64,000 nt of DNA. Source: Phycisphaera sp. (GTDB lineage Bacteria; Planctomycetota; Phycisphaerae; Phycisphaerales; Zrk34). The stretch is from contig WGMA01000004.1 in assembly GCA_016125285.1 (NCBI GenBank), positions 62,001-126,000 of the forward strand, read 5' to 3'. The notes beneath the pieces were generated by a model. It was not told the DNA's origin and ran no database searches. It was given only the letters and a program-made list of their open reading frames with translations. The translations under genes and the position numbers were made by a program. Shown one piece after another: positions 44,751 to 52,998 of the stretch (position 1 is its first letter; every line of letters starts with the position of its first letter).

Positions 44751-45851
44751 CTACTCGAGCACGTTCGTGGCGCGGGGGAAGCTGCCAAGGATGGTCAGCT
44801 GGAGGCAGTGCTTGCGGGCGGCCTTCATCGCGGCGGCGACGTTCTCGTTCTCCGCGTGCCCCTCGCAGTCGATGAAGAAGTAGTACTCCCAGTTCACCCG
44901 CTGGCTCGGCCGCTTGTCGATGTGCGTGAGGTTCACGCCGTGCGCGCTGAACACGTCGATGACCGACGCGAGCGCGCCGGGCTTGTGCTCGGTGGTGAAC
45001 AGGATGGCGGTCTTGTCGTCGCCGGTCGGCGCGGAGGACTGGTGCCCGATCACGAAGAACCGCGTGATGTTGTTGGGGTTGTCCTCGATGTTGGCGAAGC
45101 GCGTGGGCAGGCCGTAGATCTCGCCCGCCATCTTCGACCCGATCGCCGCCGCGCCCGGCTCCTGCGCGGCGCGTTCCGCGGCCTTCGCGCTCGACCCCAT
45201 CATCATCCGCTCGGCGTGACGCAGGTGGTCCGCCAGCCACCGCCGGCACTGCGCGAACACCTCCGGCCGCGAGTAGATCACCTTGATGTCGTCCGGCTCG
45301 CAGTGGCTCAGCACGTTGTGGTGGATCGGCACCAGCACCTCGGCGCACGCCTGCGCGGTCGTCTGCAAAAACGAATCGAGCGACTCGTGGATGCCGCCGC
45401 CGATCGAGTTTTCGATCGGCACCAAACCCAGGTCGATCCGACGCGACTCCACCGCGTTGAACACCGCGGGGATCGTCTCGACCGGCACGTAATCCACGCA
45501 CGCGCCGAACTGACGATTCGCCGCCATGTGGCTGAACGAACCCGCCGGCCCGAGGTAGCCGATCCGCAGCGGACGCTCCAGCGCGAACGACCCGCTCATC
45601 AGCTCACGCCAGATCGCCTCGAGGCACGCATTCGGCAACGGACCCTTGTTCGCCTTGCGGATGCGCTCCAGCACACGCTGCTCACGGTCGGGCGCGTAGA
45701 TCGGCGTCTTGCCGTCCGACTGCTTGAGCTTGCCGATCTCCACCACGACGTTCGCGCGCTCGTTGAGCATCTGCACGATCTTCTCGTCCAGCGCATCGAT
45801 GCGCTGGCGGAGGTCGGCGAGCTGGTCGGCGGTCTGCGGCGTGTCGGTCAT
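44751..45851 (-). CDS. pheA: Bifunctional chorismate mutase/prephenate dehydratase
   Basis: This 366-residue P-protein converts chorismate to prephenate and then to phenylpyruvate for phenylalanine synthesis. It has an AroQ-type mutase domain at about 10-90 (LRQRIDALDEKIVQMLNER), a dehydratase domain at about 95-275 (GYLGPAGSFS, PIENSIGG, TRFFVIG) and a C-terminal ACT domain (KPGALASVIDVFSAHGVNL) expected to bind phenylalanine for feedback inhibition. All parts are present at normal length. Confidence 0.95.
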   Translation of the reverse strand: MTDTPQTADQLADLRQRIDALDEKIVQMLNERANVVVEIGKLKQSDGKTPIYAPDREQRVLERIRKANKGPLPNACLEAIWRELMSGSFALERPLRIGYLGPAGSFSHMAANRQFGACVDYVPVETIPAVFNAVESRRIDLGLVPIENSIGGGIHESLDSFLQTTAQACAEVLVPIHHNVLSHCEPDDIKVIYSRPEVFAQCRRWLADHLRHAERMMMGSSAKAAERAAQEPGAAAIGSKMAGEIYGLPTRFANIEDNPNNITRFFVIGHQSSAPTGDDKTAILFTTEHKPGALASVIDVFSAHGVNLTHIDKRPSQRVNWEYYFFIDCEGHAENENVAAAMKAARKHCLQLTILGSFPRATNVLE

Positions 45852-45984
45852 ATCGGTTTGGCGGAGCCCTGTCGTCGAGCGTCGCAGCGGCTACAATCAC
45901 CGCAGCTAGCTGGCATAAGCTTGCCATTGTAAGGGTGGGCCCACTTCGGTCAATCACACGCACGCGCGCCTCGGGAGCCGCTGT

Positions 45985-46944
45985 ATGGACACGTATCAGA
46001 TTCAGATCGGCGAACGCCTCGTCGGCGTGCCGTGGTGGTGGTTCGACGTGCTGCTCGGCTGGGTGGGCCTGATGGGCGTGATCCTCTGGCTGTTCGGCAA
46101 GCCGCTGATCAAGCCCACCGCCGCGATCACCGCGATGGTCGGCGGCGCCGTCCTCACCGGCCTGATCGTCGACGCGACCCTGCCCAGCGTGCCCGTCATG
46201 CCGTGCGTCGTCGCCGCGGGTGTGATCCTCGCCGTCCTCGGCTGGCTCATGTGGCGACTCTGGCTCGGGTTCGGCCTGGCCAAGATCTTCGTCATCGCAG
46301 CCGCCGCGGTCATCGTCGCAACGTCCGGCCTGTCCTTCGAGCCGCTGCCCGACGCCGTGGCCCGCGCCGCCGACGAGGTCCGCGCGACCTACGGCGTCGA
46401 CGTCACCATCACCAACGACGCCACCAATTCACCCGAAACCCCCGCCGCGCCCGACGCCACACCCGACGCCAATACCACCGCAACCGAGCCCGCCCCGCCC
46501 ACCACCGGGTCGAACGGCCCCGAAGGCGACGCCGGAACCTCCGGCGCCGAAGCCCCGCCCAAGTGGGAAGAGCTGCGCGACCGCGCCAGCGCCCCGCTCA
46601 AGTCGGGCTTCGACCAGTGGTGGCAGAACACCACCGCCGGTCAGGTCGCCCTGCTGCTGTCCGTCTGCTCCGCCGTCGCGATGCTCGGCCTCGTCCTCGG
46701 CATCATGTTCCCCAACTTCTCCGGCCCCCTCGTCATCGCCGGCGTCGGCGTCTCCTTCATGACCGGCGGCGTCTTGCGACTCACCGCCTGGCTCGCGCCG
46801 TCGCTCTACGAGACCGCCATCGCCTCCGGCGTCTACTGCGTCGCTGGCGTCCTCGGCGTCACGCTCCTCGGCGCCACGATCCAGTGGACCGTCTATCGCA
46901 AGAGGTCGACGGACAAGAGTGAGAAGAAGAAAGAGAAATCCTAA
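45985..46944 (+). CDS. Polytopic membrane protein of unknown function
   Basis: This 319-residue protein has about seven hydrophobic helices: four in residues 18-115 and three in 218-298. They are split by a Pro/Thr/Ala/Glu-rich hydrophilic stretch (about 145-195). It ends in a Lys/Glu-rich tail KKKEKS. GGGAG precedes the ATG. The family is not recognised. The last codons form part of an inverted repeat shared with the converging sigma-factor gene. Confidence 0.75.
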   Translation: MDTYQIQIGERLVGVPWWWFDVLLGWVGLMGVILWLFGKPLIKPTAAITAMVGGAVLTGLIVDATLPSVPVMPCVVAAGVILAVLGWLMWRLWLGFGLAKIFVIAAAAVIVATSGLSFEPLPDAVARAADEVRATYGVDVTITNDATNSPETPAAPDATPDANTTATEPAPPTTGSNGPEGDAGTSGAEAPPKWEELRDRASAPLKSGFDQWWQNTTAGQVALLLSVCSAVAMLGLVLGIMFPNFSGPLVIAGVGVSFMTGGVLRLTAWLAPSLYETAIASGVYCVAGVLGVTLLGATIQWTVYRKRSTDKSEKKKEKS

Positions 46945-47077
46945 GCCCTAAATCCTAAACAAGTCCAAAGCACCAATCTCAAAGCACAAAACCCCGCAGC
47001 ATCCGCGCGAGGTTCTGAACATTGGGCATTTGGATTTTGAATTGGTTTAGGATCGAGAGCTTGGAATTCAGGATTTC
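46935..47077. repeat. Nested inverted repeats between convergent genes
   Basis: Three nested arms pair: 46935-46942 with 47070-47077 (GAAATCCT/AGGATTTC), 46952-46960 with 47045-47053 (ATCCTAAAC/GTTTAGGAT) and, imperfectly, 46965-46977 with 47021-47033. The outer arms lie in the last codons of both flanking genes. The sequence is A+T-rich and resembles the element after nadD. It may act as a bidirectional terminator. Confidence 0.7.
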
Positions 47078-48114
47078 CGACTCTTCCGCTTCTTCTTGCT
47101 CGCCTCTTCCGCCTTGCCGTCGAGGTAGCCCTGCTCGAGCGTCTTGCGGATCTTCTCCAGCGCCTTGTTCTGGATCTGGCGGACGCGCTCCTTCGTGAGG
47201 CCGACGATCTGGCCGACCTGCTCGAGGGTGAGCGGCACGGTGGTGCCCTCGTCGTCGCGGTTCAGCGCGAAGCGGTGATTGATCACCGCCTGCTCCACGT
47301 CGCTCAGCGCGGCGCGGTTGTCAGCCACGATGCGACGCACCTCGGAGGCGCAGTCGTCTTCGTGCTCGTCGTACTTGTTCCGCTGGAAGTCGCTCTTCTC
47401 CAGAGCCGGGTCGAAGTCCGTGGGGAACAGCTGGCGGTACTGGCTGTGCTTCATGCCGCTGCGGCTGAAGGCCTTGAGGATCGCGCGACACGCGTACGTC
47501 GAGAACTTGAAGCCCTTCGAGACGTTGAACTTGTCGATCGCCCGCAGCAGCGCCATGTTGCCTTCGCTGATCAGGTCCGCGAAGTCCATCTCGCTGTGCC
47601 GCACCCGCTTGGCCATCGCCAGCACCAGCGCCAGGTTCGACTGGGCGATCTGGTCACGCAGCCGCGACGACAGGTCCGCCCAGTGCAGGATCTCGCGGGC
47701 GTCGGTGTCTTCGACCGCCTGCTCGCCGACCTTCTTCTGCAGCTTCGCCACGCGGAAACGCGCGTAGTTGAACTGCAGGAACAACGCCCGCTCCTGCTTG
47801 GCGTTGAGCACCACGTTGACCACCGACTTGAGGTTCCGGTCGCCCAGGTCCTCCATCACCGGGTGGTACCACGACGTGTTGGGCTGGGGGATCGGCGGGG
47901 CCTCGTCGAAGATCTTCTTCTCGGCGTTGGCCTTGGCGAACAGCTCGTCGTCGACGTAGTCCATCGGCTCGGCGAGGATCGCCTCGAGCTCTTCCTGCTC
48001 GCGCGGAGACATACCCGACGCCGCTGAAGGCTTCAGCGGCACCGTGCTGCGTCGGCGAACCCGGTCAAACGGGCTGCCTTGCTTGATCAGGGTCGTTCGC
48101 AACTTCCTGGTCAC
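47068..48114 (-). CDS. Sigma-70 family RNA polymerase sigma factor
   Basis: This 348-residue sigma factor has region 2 at about 155-220 (DFADLISEGNMALLRAIDKF, then FKFSTYACRAILKAFSR) and region 4 at about 270-325 with the helix-turn-helix LTLEQVGQIVGLTKERVRQIQ. Region 2.4 has CRAILKAF where housekeeping factors have WWIRQAI, so the -10 melting residues differ. There is a long N-terminal part without region 1.1 similarity and a basic Lys-rich C-terminal tail. It starts with GTG at 48114 after AGGTGA. A -10 box at 48282-48287 implies a leader of about 160 bases. Confidence 0.88.
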   Translation of the reverse strand: MTRKLRTTLIKQGSPFDRVRRRSTVPLKPSAASGMSPREQEELEAILAEPMDYVDDELFAKANAEKKIFDEAPPIPQPNTSWYHPVMEDLGDRNLKSVVNVVLNAKQERALFLQFNYARFRVAKLQKKVGEQAVEDTDAREILHWADLSSRLRDQIAQSNLALVLAMAKRVRHSEMDFADLISEGNMALLRAIDKFNVSKGFKFSTYACRAILKAFSRSGMKHSQYRQLFPTDFDPALEKSDFQRNKYDEHEDDCASEVRRIVADNRAALSDVEQAVINHRFALNRDDEGTTVPLTLEQVGQIVGLTKERVRQIQNKALEKIRKTLEQGYLDGKAEEASKKKRKSRKS

Positions 48115-48281
48115 CTAATCACCTGCCCATACACGGATACCATCTTCCTCGATCATGGTCCGGCTGGCTACCTTCACTACGCTCGCCACCGACCAATGTT
48201 TGGAGGACGACCCATTTCTTTAGTTGTTCTCATCGGGCGCGGAGTTACGCCGGGACGCCATTCACTTACCTACGTATGCAT

Positions 48282-48287
48282 ACTATA
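48282..48287 (-). promoter_or_regulatory. -10 box for the sigma-factor gene
   Basis: Minus-strand TATAGT lies about 168 bases upstream of the GTG start. The -35 is weak (TTTTCC at 17-base spacing). The long leader (about 48115-48275) has no recognised riboswitch. Confidence 0.45.
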
Positions 48288-48446
48288 ACCAATTGTCACG
48301 GGGCGGAAAAGCGTGCATGGCCGGGCCTTGGAACACCTCGGAGACCGTCCGACCGGGCCGGGGAGTTTTCCCCGATTTACGAATATTTATATTCACGGGG
48401 CCTTCTGCATCGAACATTCGCACACCTCAAGCGTAGAATATAACAA

Positions 48447-48597
48447 TGGCGGGGCGCACGTCCTTCCCCAAAAAGTCCCGCCCAGTGCAAGGAGGGTGAG
48501 TCGACCCCGCTCACCTGCCAAGAGCAAGCACACGATGCATGCTCCCGAACCTTGGGCGCCTGGTTTCCCCTGCCGGGCGCCAATTTTTTTGCGCCCG
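48447..48597 (+). ncRNA. Candidate structured small RNA
   Basis: TAGAAT (48434-48439) could start a transcript near 48447. The next 150 bases hold successive hairpins: GGCGGG with CCCGCC, GGTGAG with CTCACC, GAGCA with TGCTC, and finally a GC-rich stem (about 48552-48582) followed by seven T's at 48584-48590, a good intrinsic terminator. No open reading frame with a ribosome site is seen on this strand. It lacks the GGAAG/GCAGCC core of SRP RNA and is too short for RNase P or tmRNA. It lies between the divergent sigma gene and the end of the esterase gene. Identity unknown. Confidence 0.45.
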
Positions 48598-48628
48598 ACA
48601 CGCCGTATCATCCTAACCATCGGCCGAA

Positions 48629-50656
48629 TCACTGCTTGAGCTTCCAACTCTCGTCGAAGAATCCCGCCTCGACCACCTTACCGGGCGCTTCGCCGTCCGG
48701 GTCCTGCGTGATGTCGATGATCGCCCAGTCGCCCAGCTTCGGGTTCTGCAGCGAATTCGTCCGGTCGTGGTTCTCACGATGCGTCGGCCCGGAGTTCAGC
48801 ACGACGTACTTCTGCGCGTTCAGCGGGTTCGGATAGATCGTCAGCGGCACGTGCGTCGCCGCGTCGTACTTCTGCCCGCCGCGCACCACCGAGCCGTCCT
48901 TCCAGCCCACCGGCAGATCACCGATCACGCGATTCATTAGCCTGTTCGACTCCGGCGTGCCCCACACGATCAGGTTGTACATCTTGATGTCGTCGTCGGT
49001 CACATCGACGTCCTTCTTTACCCGCGCCTCGCCGCGATAAAGCCCCGCCCAACGCTCGAGAAAATGTTTCAGCTCGAAATCCACCCACCGCTGCACGCGA
49101 GCATCCTTCGCCGTGCCTGTCGGTATCACGACGAGAAAAGGATCCATGAACGCGTCGTCGATCGGACCCTGGAGGCCGGGACGCTTGACGACATTCGCAG
49201 GAAGTAGGTCTCCGGCCAACGCATCAACCAACGTGCCGTCAGTCCATTTGCCGCCGACGAGCCTTGCGGCAAATCCCTTGTTCGCCAATGTCGCCGTTGT
49301 GGTCTCGAACGCTTGGCCGTTCACGCTGATCGACACGGGGTGCGAATCCTTGACCACCGTCGCTGCGATCAGTGACATCGACGTCTTGCCCCAAGGATTC
49401 TCCAATCCAAATGCCGTAACTCCGTGTGTCACCACGTCGACTCGTCTGTCAGATACCTTCGTGATGTCGAGTCGCGCCTCACTCCACTCAGACTCCATAC
49501 CCAGCAACCAGACATACTTCATCCGGTTGTACCGCAACGTGCGCGTCTGCAGGTGCACTTCCTTCGCGTTCCAGTCGCGACCCTTCGCCGCGATATCGCC
49601 CAGCATCTTCGTCACCGTCTTCAGCGACTCCGGGTCATACTTGTGCCCCATCTTCGGCCCGATCAGGCGCGTCAGCGTGTGGCCCTCCTTCTTGAATTCC
49701 TCCTCCATGATGTCCGCCGACGCCTTCTGCTTGTCGATCTCGCCGCTGTAGGCGATGAACGGGCTGTTGAACAGGTTCCGCACGTAGTCCGGCACGTCGT
49801 ACAGGCCCCACAGCTTCACCTCGTAGTCCGGCACCGTGGCCGGGTCGACGCCCTGATACCGCCGCACGTCGACGAACCCCGCGCCCGCGTGCACGGCGCA
49901 GAAGTGGTCGTTGTAGTGCGCGCCCATGTGCCACGCCCCCGCGCCGCCCATCGAGAATCCCGCCAGCACGATACGGTCGGGGTCAACCTTGTAGCGCTTG
50001 CTCACGTCGGCGATCGCGTCGAGCACGTCGATCTCCCCGGCCGACTTGTACCCGATGCACTGGCGACCGAGCGGCTGGAGCGTCAGCGCGTTGTCGGGGT
50101 GGATCTGCCCCGAGCGGTGCGCCCACGAGTTGAGCATGTGCAGGTCCGTCGCCGAGTCGCCGCGGCCGTGCAGCCAGATGTACAGCGGCACGGGCTTGGA
50201 CAGGTCGAGCTTCTCGGGGACCTCCAGGCCGTACGGCTGCAGCGAGCCGTCGATGTCGGAGCGGTAGCCCAGCACGAGCAGGCCGCGGTCTTTCGTCCAC
50301 GGCGCTTCGCCCTTCGCCAGCGCGTCGAGCCGCTCGTTGGCCAGCTGCAGCGCCCACTCGGCCTTCTTGTCGTCGCCCTTCTTGTAGAACTCGTCGAACC
50401 GCAGCGCCCACCGCACCGCCTTCGCGAGCACCGCCGCATCGACCAGGTGCGCATCGTCCTTCGCCTTGGCGATCCGCGCATCGACCTTCGCCAGCTCGGC
50501 CTCGAGCGCCTGCCGCGTCTTGTCATCCAGCGCCTTGCCCTCGGGCGGCAGCTTCCGCGCAATCGGCTTGATCGGCGGCAACGGATCGGCGGCGTGTGTG
50601 AATGTGGCGGCGGATGCGACGAGCGCGACGAGCAGACAAACGGACGGGCGAGTCAT
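48629..50656 (-). CDS. Secreted alpha/beta-hydrolase (esterase/peptidase S9-like)
   Basis: This 675-residue exported protein has a signal peptide at 1 to about 20 (ending TFTHA), an N-terminal helical part, and an alpha/beta-hydrolase domain with nucleophile elbow GFSMGGAGAW. The downstream segment LIGPKMGHKYDPESL probably supplies the catalytic His. A C-terminal domain of about 300 residues is not recognised. Family relatives include prolyl-oligopeptidase-like esterases that act on polymers outside the cell. GGAG precedes the ATG at 50656. The terminal part uses less G+C-rich codons near 49000-49600 than its neighbours. Confidence 0.8.
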   Translation of the reverse strand: MTRPSVCLLVALVASAATFTHAADPLPPIKPIARKLPPEGKALDDKTRQALEAELAKVDARIAKAKDDAHLVDAAVLAKAVRWALRFDEFYKKGDDKKAEWALQLANERLDALAKGEAPWTKDRGLLVLGYRSDIDGSLQPYGLEVPEKLDLSKPVPLYIWLHGRGDSATDLHMLNSWAHRSGQIHPDNALTLQPLGRQCIGYKSAGEIDVLDAIADVSKRYKVDPDRIVLAGFSMGGAGAWHMGAHYNDHFCAVHAGAGFVDVRRYQGVDPATVPDYEVKLWGLYDVPDYVRNLFNSPFIAYSGEIDKQKASADIMEEEFKKEGHTLTRLIGPKMGHKYDPESLKTVTKMLGDIAAKGRDWNAKEVHLQTRTLRYNRMKYVWLLGMESEWSEARLDITKVSDRRVDVVTHGVTAFGLENPWGKTSMSLIAATVVKDSHPVSISVNGQAFETTTATLANKGFAARLVGGKWTDGTLVDALAGDLLPANVVKRPGLQGPIDDAFMDPFLVVIPTGTAKDARVQRWVDFELKHFLERWAGLYRGEARVKKDVDVTDDDIKMYNLIVWGTPESNRLMNRVIGDLPVGWKDGSVVRGGQKYDAATHVPLTIYPNPLNAQKYVVLNSGPTHRENHDRTNSLQNPKLGDWAIIDITQDPDGEAPGKVVEAGFFDESWKLKQ

Positions 50657-50811
50657 GCGTGTCTCCGTGGTGAACAACCCAATCGATGCCGCAACATAAT
50701 AGCCGGGACGCAACGCGCCCCGGGCCCGCGCGCCGAACAATTTTGTCGATCGTTGAACGTGCGGTTCGACGGCCCGGGATGCGTCGCATCCCGGCTATCG
50801 CCCGCCGCACT

Positions 50812-51936
50812 TCAAAGCTGCTCCGCACGCGTGATCCAACCCCCGCCCAGCACGCGTTCGCCGTCGTAGCACACCACCGCCTGCCCCGGCGCGACCGCGA
50901 ACTGAGGCTCGTCGAACGTCACACGCAGCGCGCCTTCGCCCGTCGCCCGCACGTGCGCCGGCACCGGCTCGGCGTTGTAGCGGATCTTCGCGGTGCACCG
51001 CAGCGGTGCGTCGACCGGCGGATCGATCAGCCAGTTCGTCTGATCCGCCTCGCACGCCGACGCCGCGAGCCGCTCGCGCGGGCCGACCGTCACCGTGTTC
51101 GTCTCCGCGTCCTTGTCGACCACGTAGATCGGGTAACCGAGCGCGACGCCCACGCCGCGCCGCTGGCCGATCGTGAAATGCTGATGACCCTCGTGCTCGC
51201 CGACCTCGTTGCCGTCGACGTCCACGACCTTGCCCGCGTGCACGTCGCCCGGCGTCGTCCGCTTGATCAACCCCGCGTAATCCATGTCCGGCACGAAGCA
51301 GATCTCCTGGCTGTCCGGCTTGTTGAACACCGGCAGACTCATCTCCTGCGCGATCTTGCGGATCTCGTCCTTCGTGTATCGACCCACCGGCAGCATCATG
51401 TGCGTCAGCTCGTCGAGCGGCGAGCCGAACAGCACGTAAGACTGGTCCTTCGTGTGATCGACGCCGCGCAGCAGCGCACGCGTGCCGTCGACCGTATCCG
51501 TGCGCGCGTAGTGCCCCGTCGCGACCCACTCCGCGTCGATGCTCCGCGCGTAGTCCGCCAGCTTGCCGAACTTCAGCCAGTCGTTGCAGCGCACGCACGG
51601 ATTGGGCGTCCGCCCGGCGTTGTACTCGCCGACGAAGTAGTCGATGATCCGCCCGAAGTCCTTCTTGAAATTCAGCACGTAGAACGGGATGTCGAGCTTC
51701 GCGGCGACCAGCTCGGCGTCCTTCGCGTCGTTGATCGAGCAGCAGCCCTGGTGGCCGATCTTCATCTTCGACGTGTCGCACGACTGCGCGGCGGGGTCGT
51801 TGAGCGACTCACCCGGGCTGCCGAGGCGCATGAAACAGCCGACGACCTCGTAGCCGTCGTCCTTCAGCAGCGCCGCGGCGACGGAGGAATCCACGCCGCC
51901 GGACATTGCGACAAGCACCTTGCGAGACGCGCTCAT
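50812..51936 (-). CDS. mnmA: tRNA-specific 2-thiouridylase MnmA
   Basis: This cytoplasmic enzyme adds sulfur to the wobble uridine of Lys, Glu and Gln tRNAs. The 374-residue protein has the PP-loop AMSGGVDSS, the catalytic Cys pair in NPCVRCN and in QEICFVPD, and the C-terminal barrels with TIGQRRGVG. TATCAT ends six bases upstream of the ATG at 51936, so the mRNA should be leaderless. The start codon of the divergent RNase HII-like gene is only 18 bases away. Confidence 0.95.
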   Translation of the reverse strand: MSASRKVLVAMSGGVDSSVAAALLKDDGYEVVGCFMRLGSPGESLNDPAAQSCDTSKMKIGHQGCCSINDAKDAELVAAKLDIPFYVLNFKKDFGRIIDYFVGEYNAGRTPNPCVRCNDWLKFGKLADYARSIDAEWVATGHYARTDTVDGTRALLRGVDHTKDQSYVLFGSPLDELTHMMLPVGRYTKDEIRKIAQEMSLPVFNKPDSQEICFVPDMDYAGLIKRTTPGDVHAGKVVDVDGNEVGEHEGHQHFTIGQRRGVGVALGYPIYVVDKDAETNTVTVGPRERLAASACEADQTNWLIDPPVDAPLRCTAKIRYNAEPVPAHVRATGEGALRVTFDEPQFAVAPGQAVVCYDGERVLGGGWITRAEQL

Positions 51937-51941
51937 GGGGT

Positions 51942-51948
51942 CATGATA
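51942..51948. promoter_or_regulatory. Overlapping divergent -10 boxes
   Basis: On the minus strand 51948-51943 reads TATCAT, six bases before the mnmA ATG. On the plus strand 51942-51947 reads CATGAT, seven bases before the ATG at 51955. Only 18 bases separate the two start codons, so the two promoters must overlap if both are used. Confidence 0.45.
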
Positions 51949-51954
51949 GCTGCA

Positions 51955-52998
51955 ATGCGCGTATATGCGGGAATCGACGAGGCGGGCTACGGGCCGATGT
52001 TCGGGCCGTTCGTCGTCGCGCGCAGCGTGTTCGCCATCGAAGACGGCTTCGCCGACGACGCCGCGGACCCGCCTTCGCTGTGGACGCTGCTGAAGAACGG
52101 CGTGTGCAAGTCCGCCCGCGACAAACGCAAGCGCGTCGCCGTGCAGGACTCCAAAAAACTCTACACCCCCGCCGCGGGACTCACCAACCTCGAGCGCGGC
52201 GTGCTCACCTTCGCGTCGCTGCTCGGCCACGACCCGGCCACCATCGAGGACCTGCTCGACGCCCTCGGCCACGACGACCACTCCCGCGTGCCCGACACGC
52301 TGTGGTACCAGCGAGCCAACGGCCACGGCGACGGCGCGACGCAGTCCGCCCACGACGGCGCAACCGATGGCCACGCCACGCCGTGCGCCGAACTGCCCGC
52401 CGCGCACGACGCCGCCCAGCTCCGCATCGCCGCCGCCATGCTGCGACGCGCCGTCGACAAGACCGGCGTGTCCCTCGCCGACCTCCGCGCCGCCGTCGTC
52501 TACGAAGACCGCTACAACCACCTCGTCGCCACCATGCGCTCCAAGGCCCGCTGCGCATGGAAGTTCGTGTCGCAGCACCTGTGGTACATCTGGCAGCACC
52601 ACGGACAGCATCATCCTTACGTCGTGGTCGACCGGCAGGGCGGCCGCAAGGTTTACCACGACCTGCTCCAACTCATCTGGCCCGACGCGGCGCTCCGCCT
52701 GCTCGACGAGTCCGACAACATCTCCTGCTACCGCCTAACCCAAGGCCCACGCAGCATCACCATCAGCTTCGAGACCGACAGCGAGACCAACCACCTGCCC
52801 GTCGCCCTCGCGTCGATGACCGCGAAGTACACACGCGAACTGCTCATGCAGCGCTTCAACGACTTCTGGCTCCAGCATCACCCCGACACGCAGCGCACCG
52901 CCGGGTACGTGCAGGACGGCCGACGCTTCCTCGCGGAGATCGACCAGACCATCGACCGCCTCGGCATCGACCGCAGCGTGCTCATCCGCAGCAGGTGA
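51955..52998 (+). CDS. Enlarged RNase HII-like protein
   Basis: This 347-residue protein has RNase HII landmarks: GIDEAGYGPMFGPFVV at residues 6-21 with acidic D8-E9, VQDSKKL, VVVDRQGGRKVY for the next catalytic Asp, and ASMTAKYTRELLM near the C-terminus. RNase HII proteins are usually about 200 residues. The excess here is an insert of roughly 130 residues between DSKKL and the VVVDRQ strand. The Arg of the junction-sensing GRG motif is Tyr. It may cut RNA/DNA hybrids with altered specificity. An ATG at 51943 is an alternative start. Confidence 0.75.
   Translation: MRVYAGIDEAGYGPMFGPFVVARSVFAIEDGFADDAADPPSLWTLLKNGVCKSARDKRKRVAVQDSKKLYTPAAGLTNLERGVLTFASLLGHDPATIEDLLDALGHDDHSRVPDTLWYQRANGHGDGATQSAHDGATDGHATPCAELPAAHDAAQLRIAAAMLRRAVDKTGVSLADLRAAVVYEDRYNHLVATMRSKARCAWKFVSQHLWYIWQHHGQHHPYVVVDRQGGRKVYHDLLQLIWPDAALRLLDESDNISCYRLTQGPRSITISFETDSETNHLPVALASMTAKYTRELLMQRFNDFWLQHHPDTQRTAGYVQDGRRFLAEIDQTIDRLGIDRSVLIRSR

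Noticed and set aside
48447-48597. Identification of the candidate ncRNA as SRP (4.5S) RNA
   Set aside because: The conserved GGAAG/GCAGCC core and apical loop of SRP RNA are missing, so it is left as unknown.
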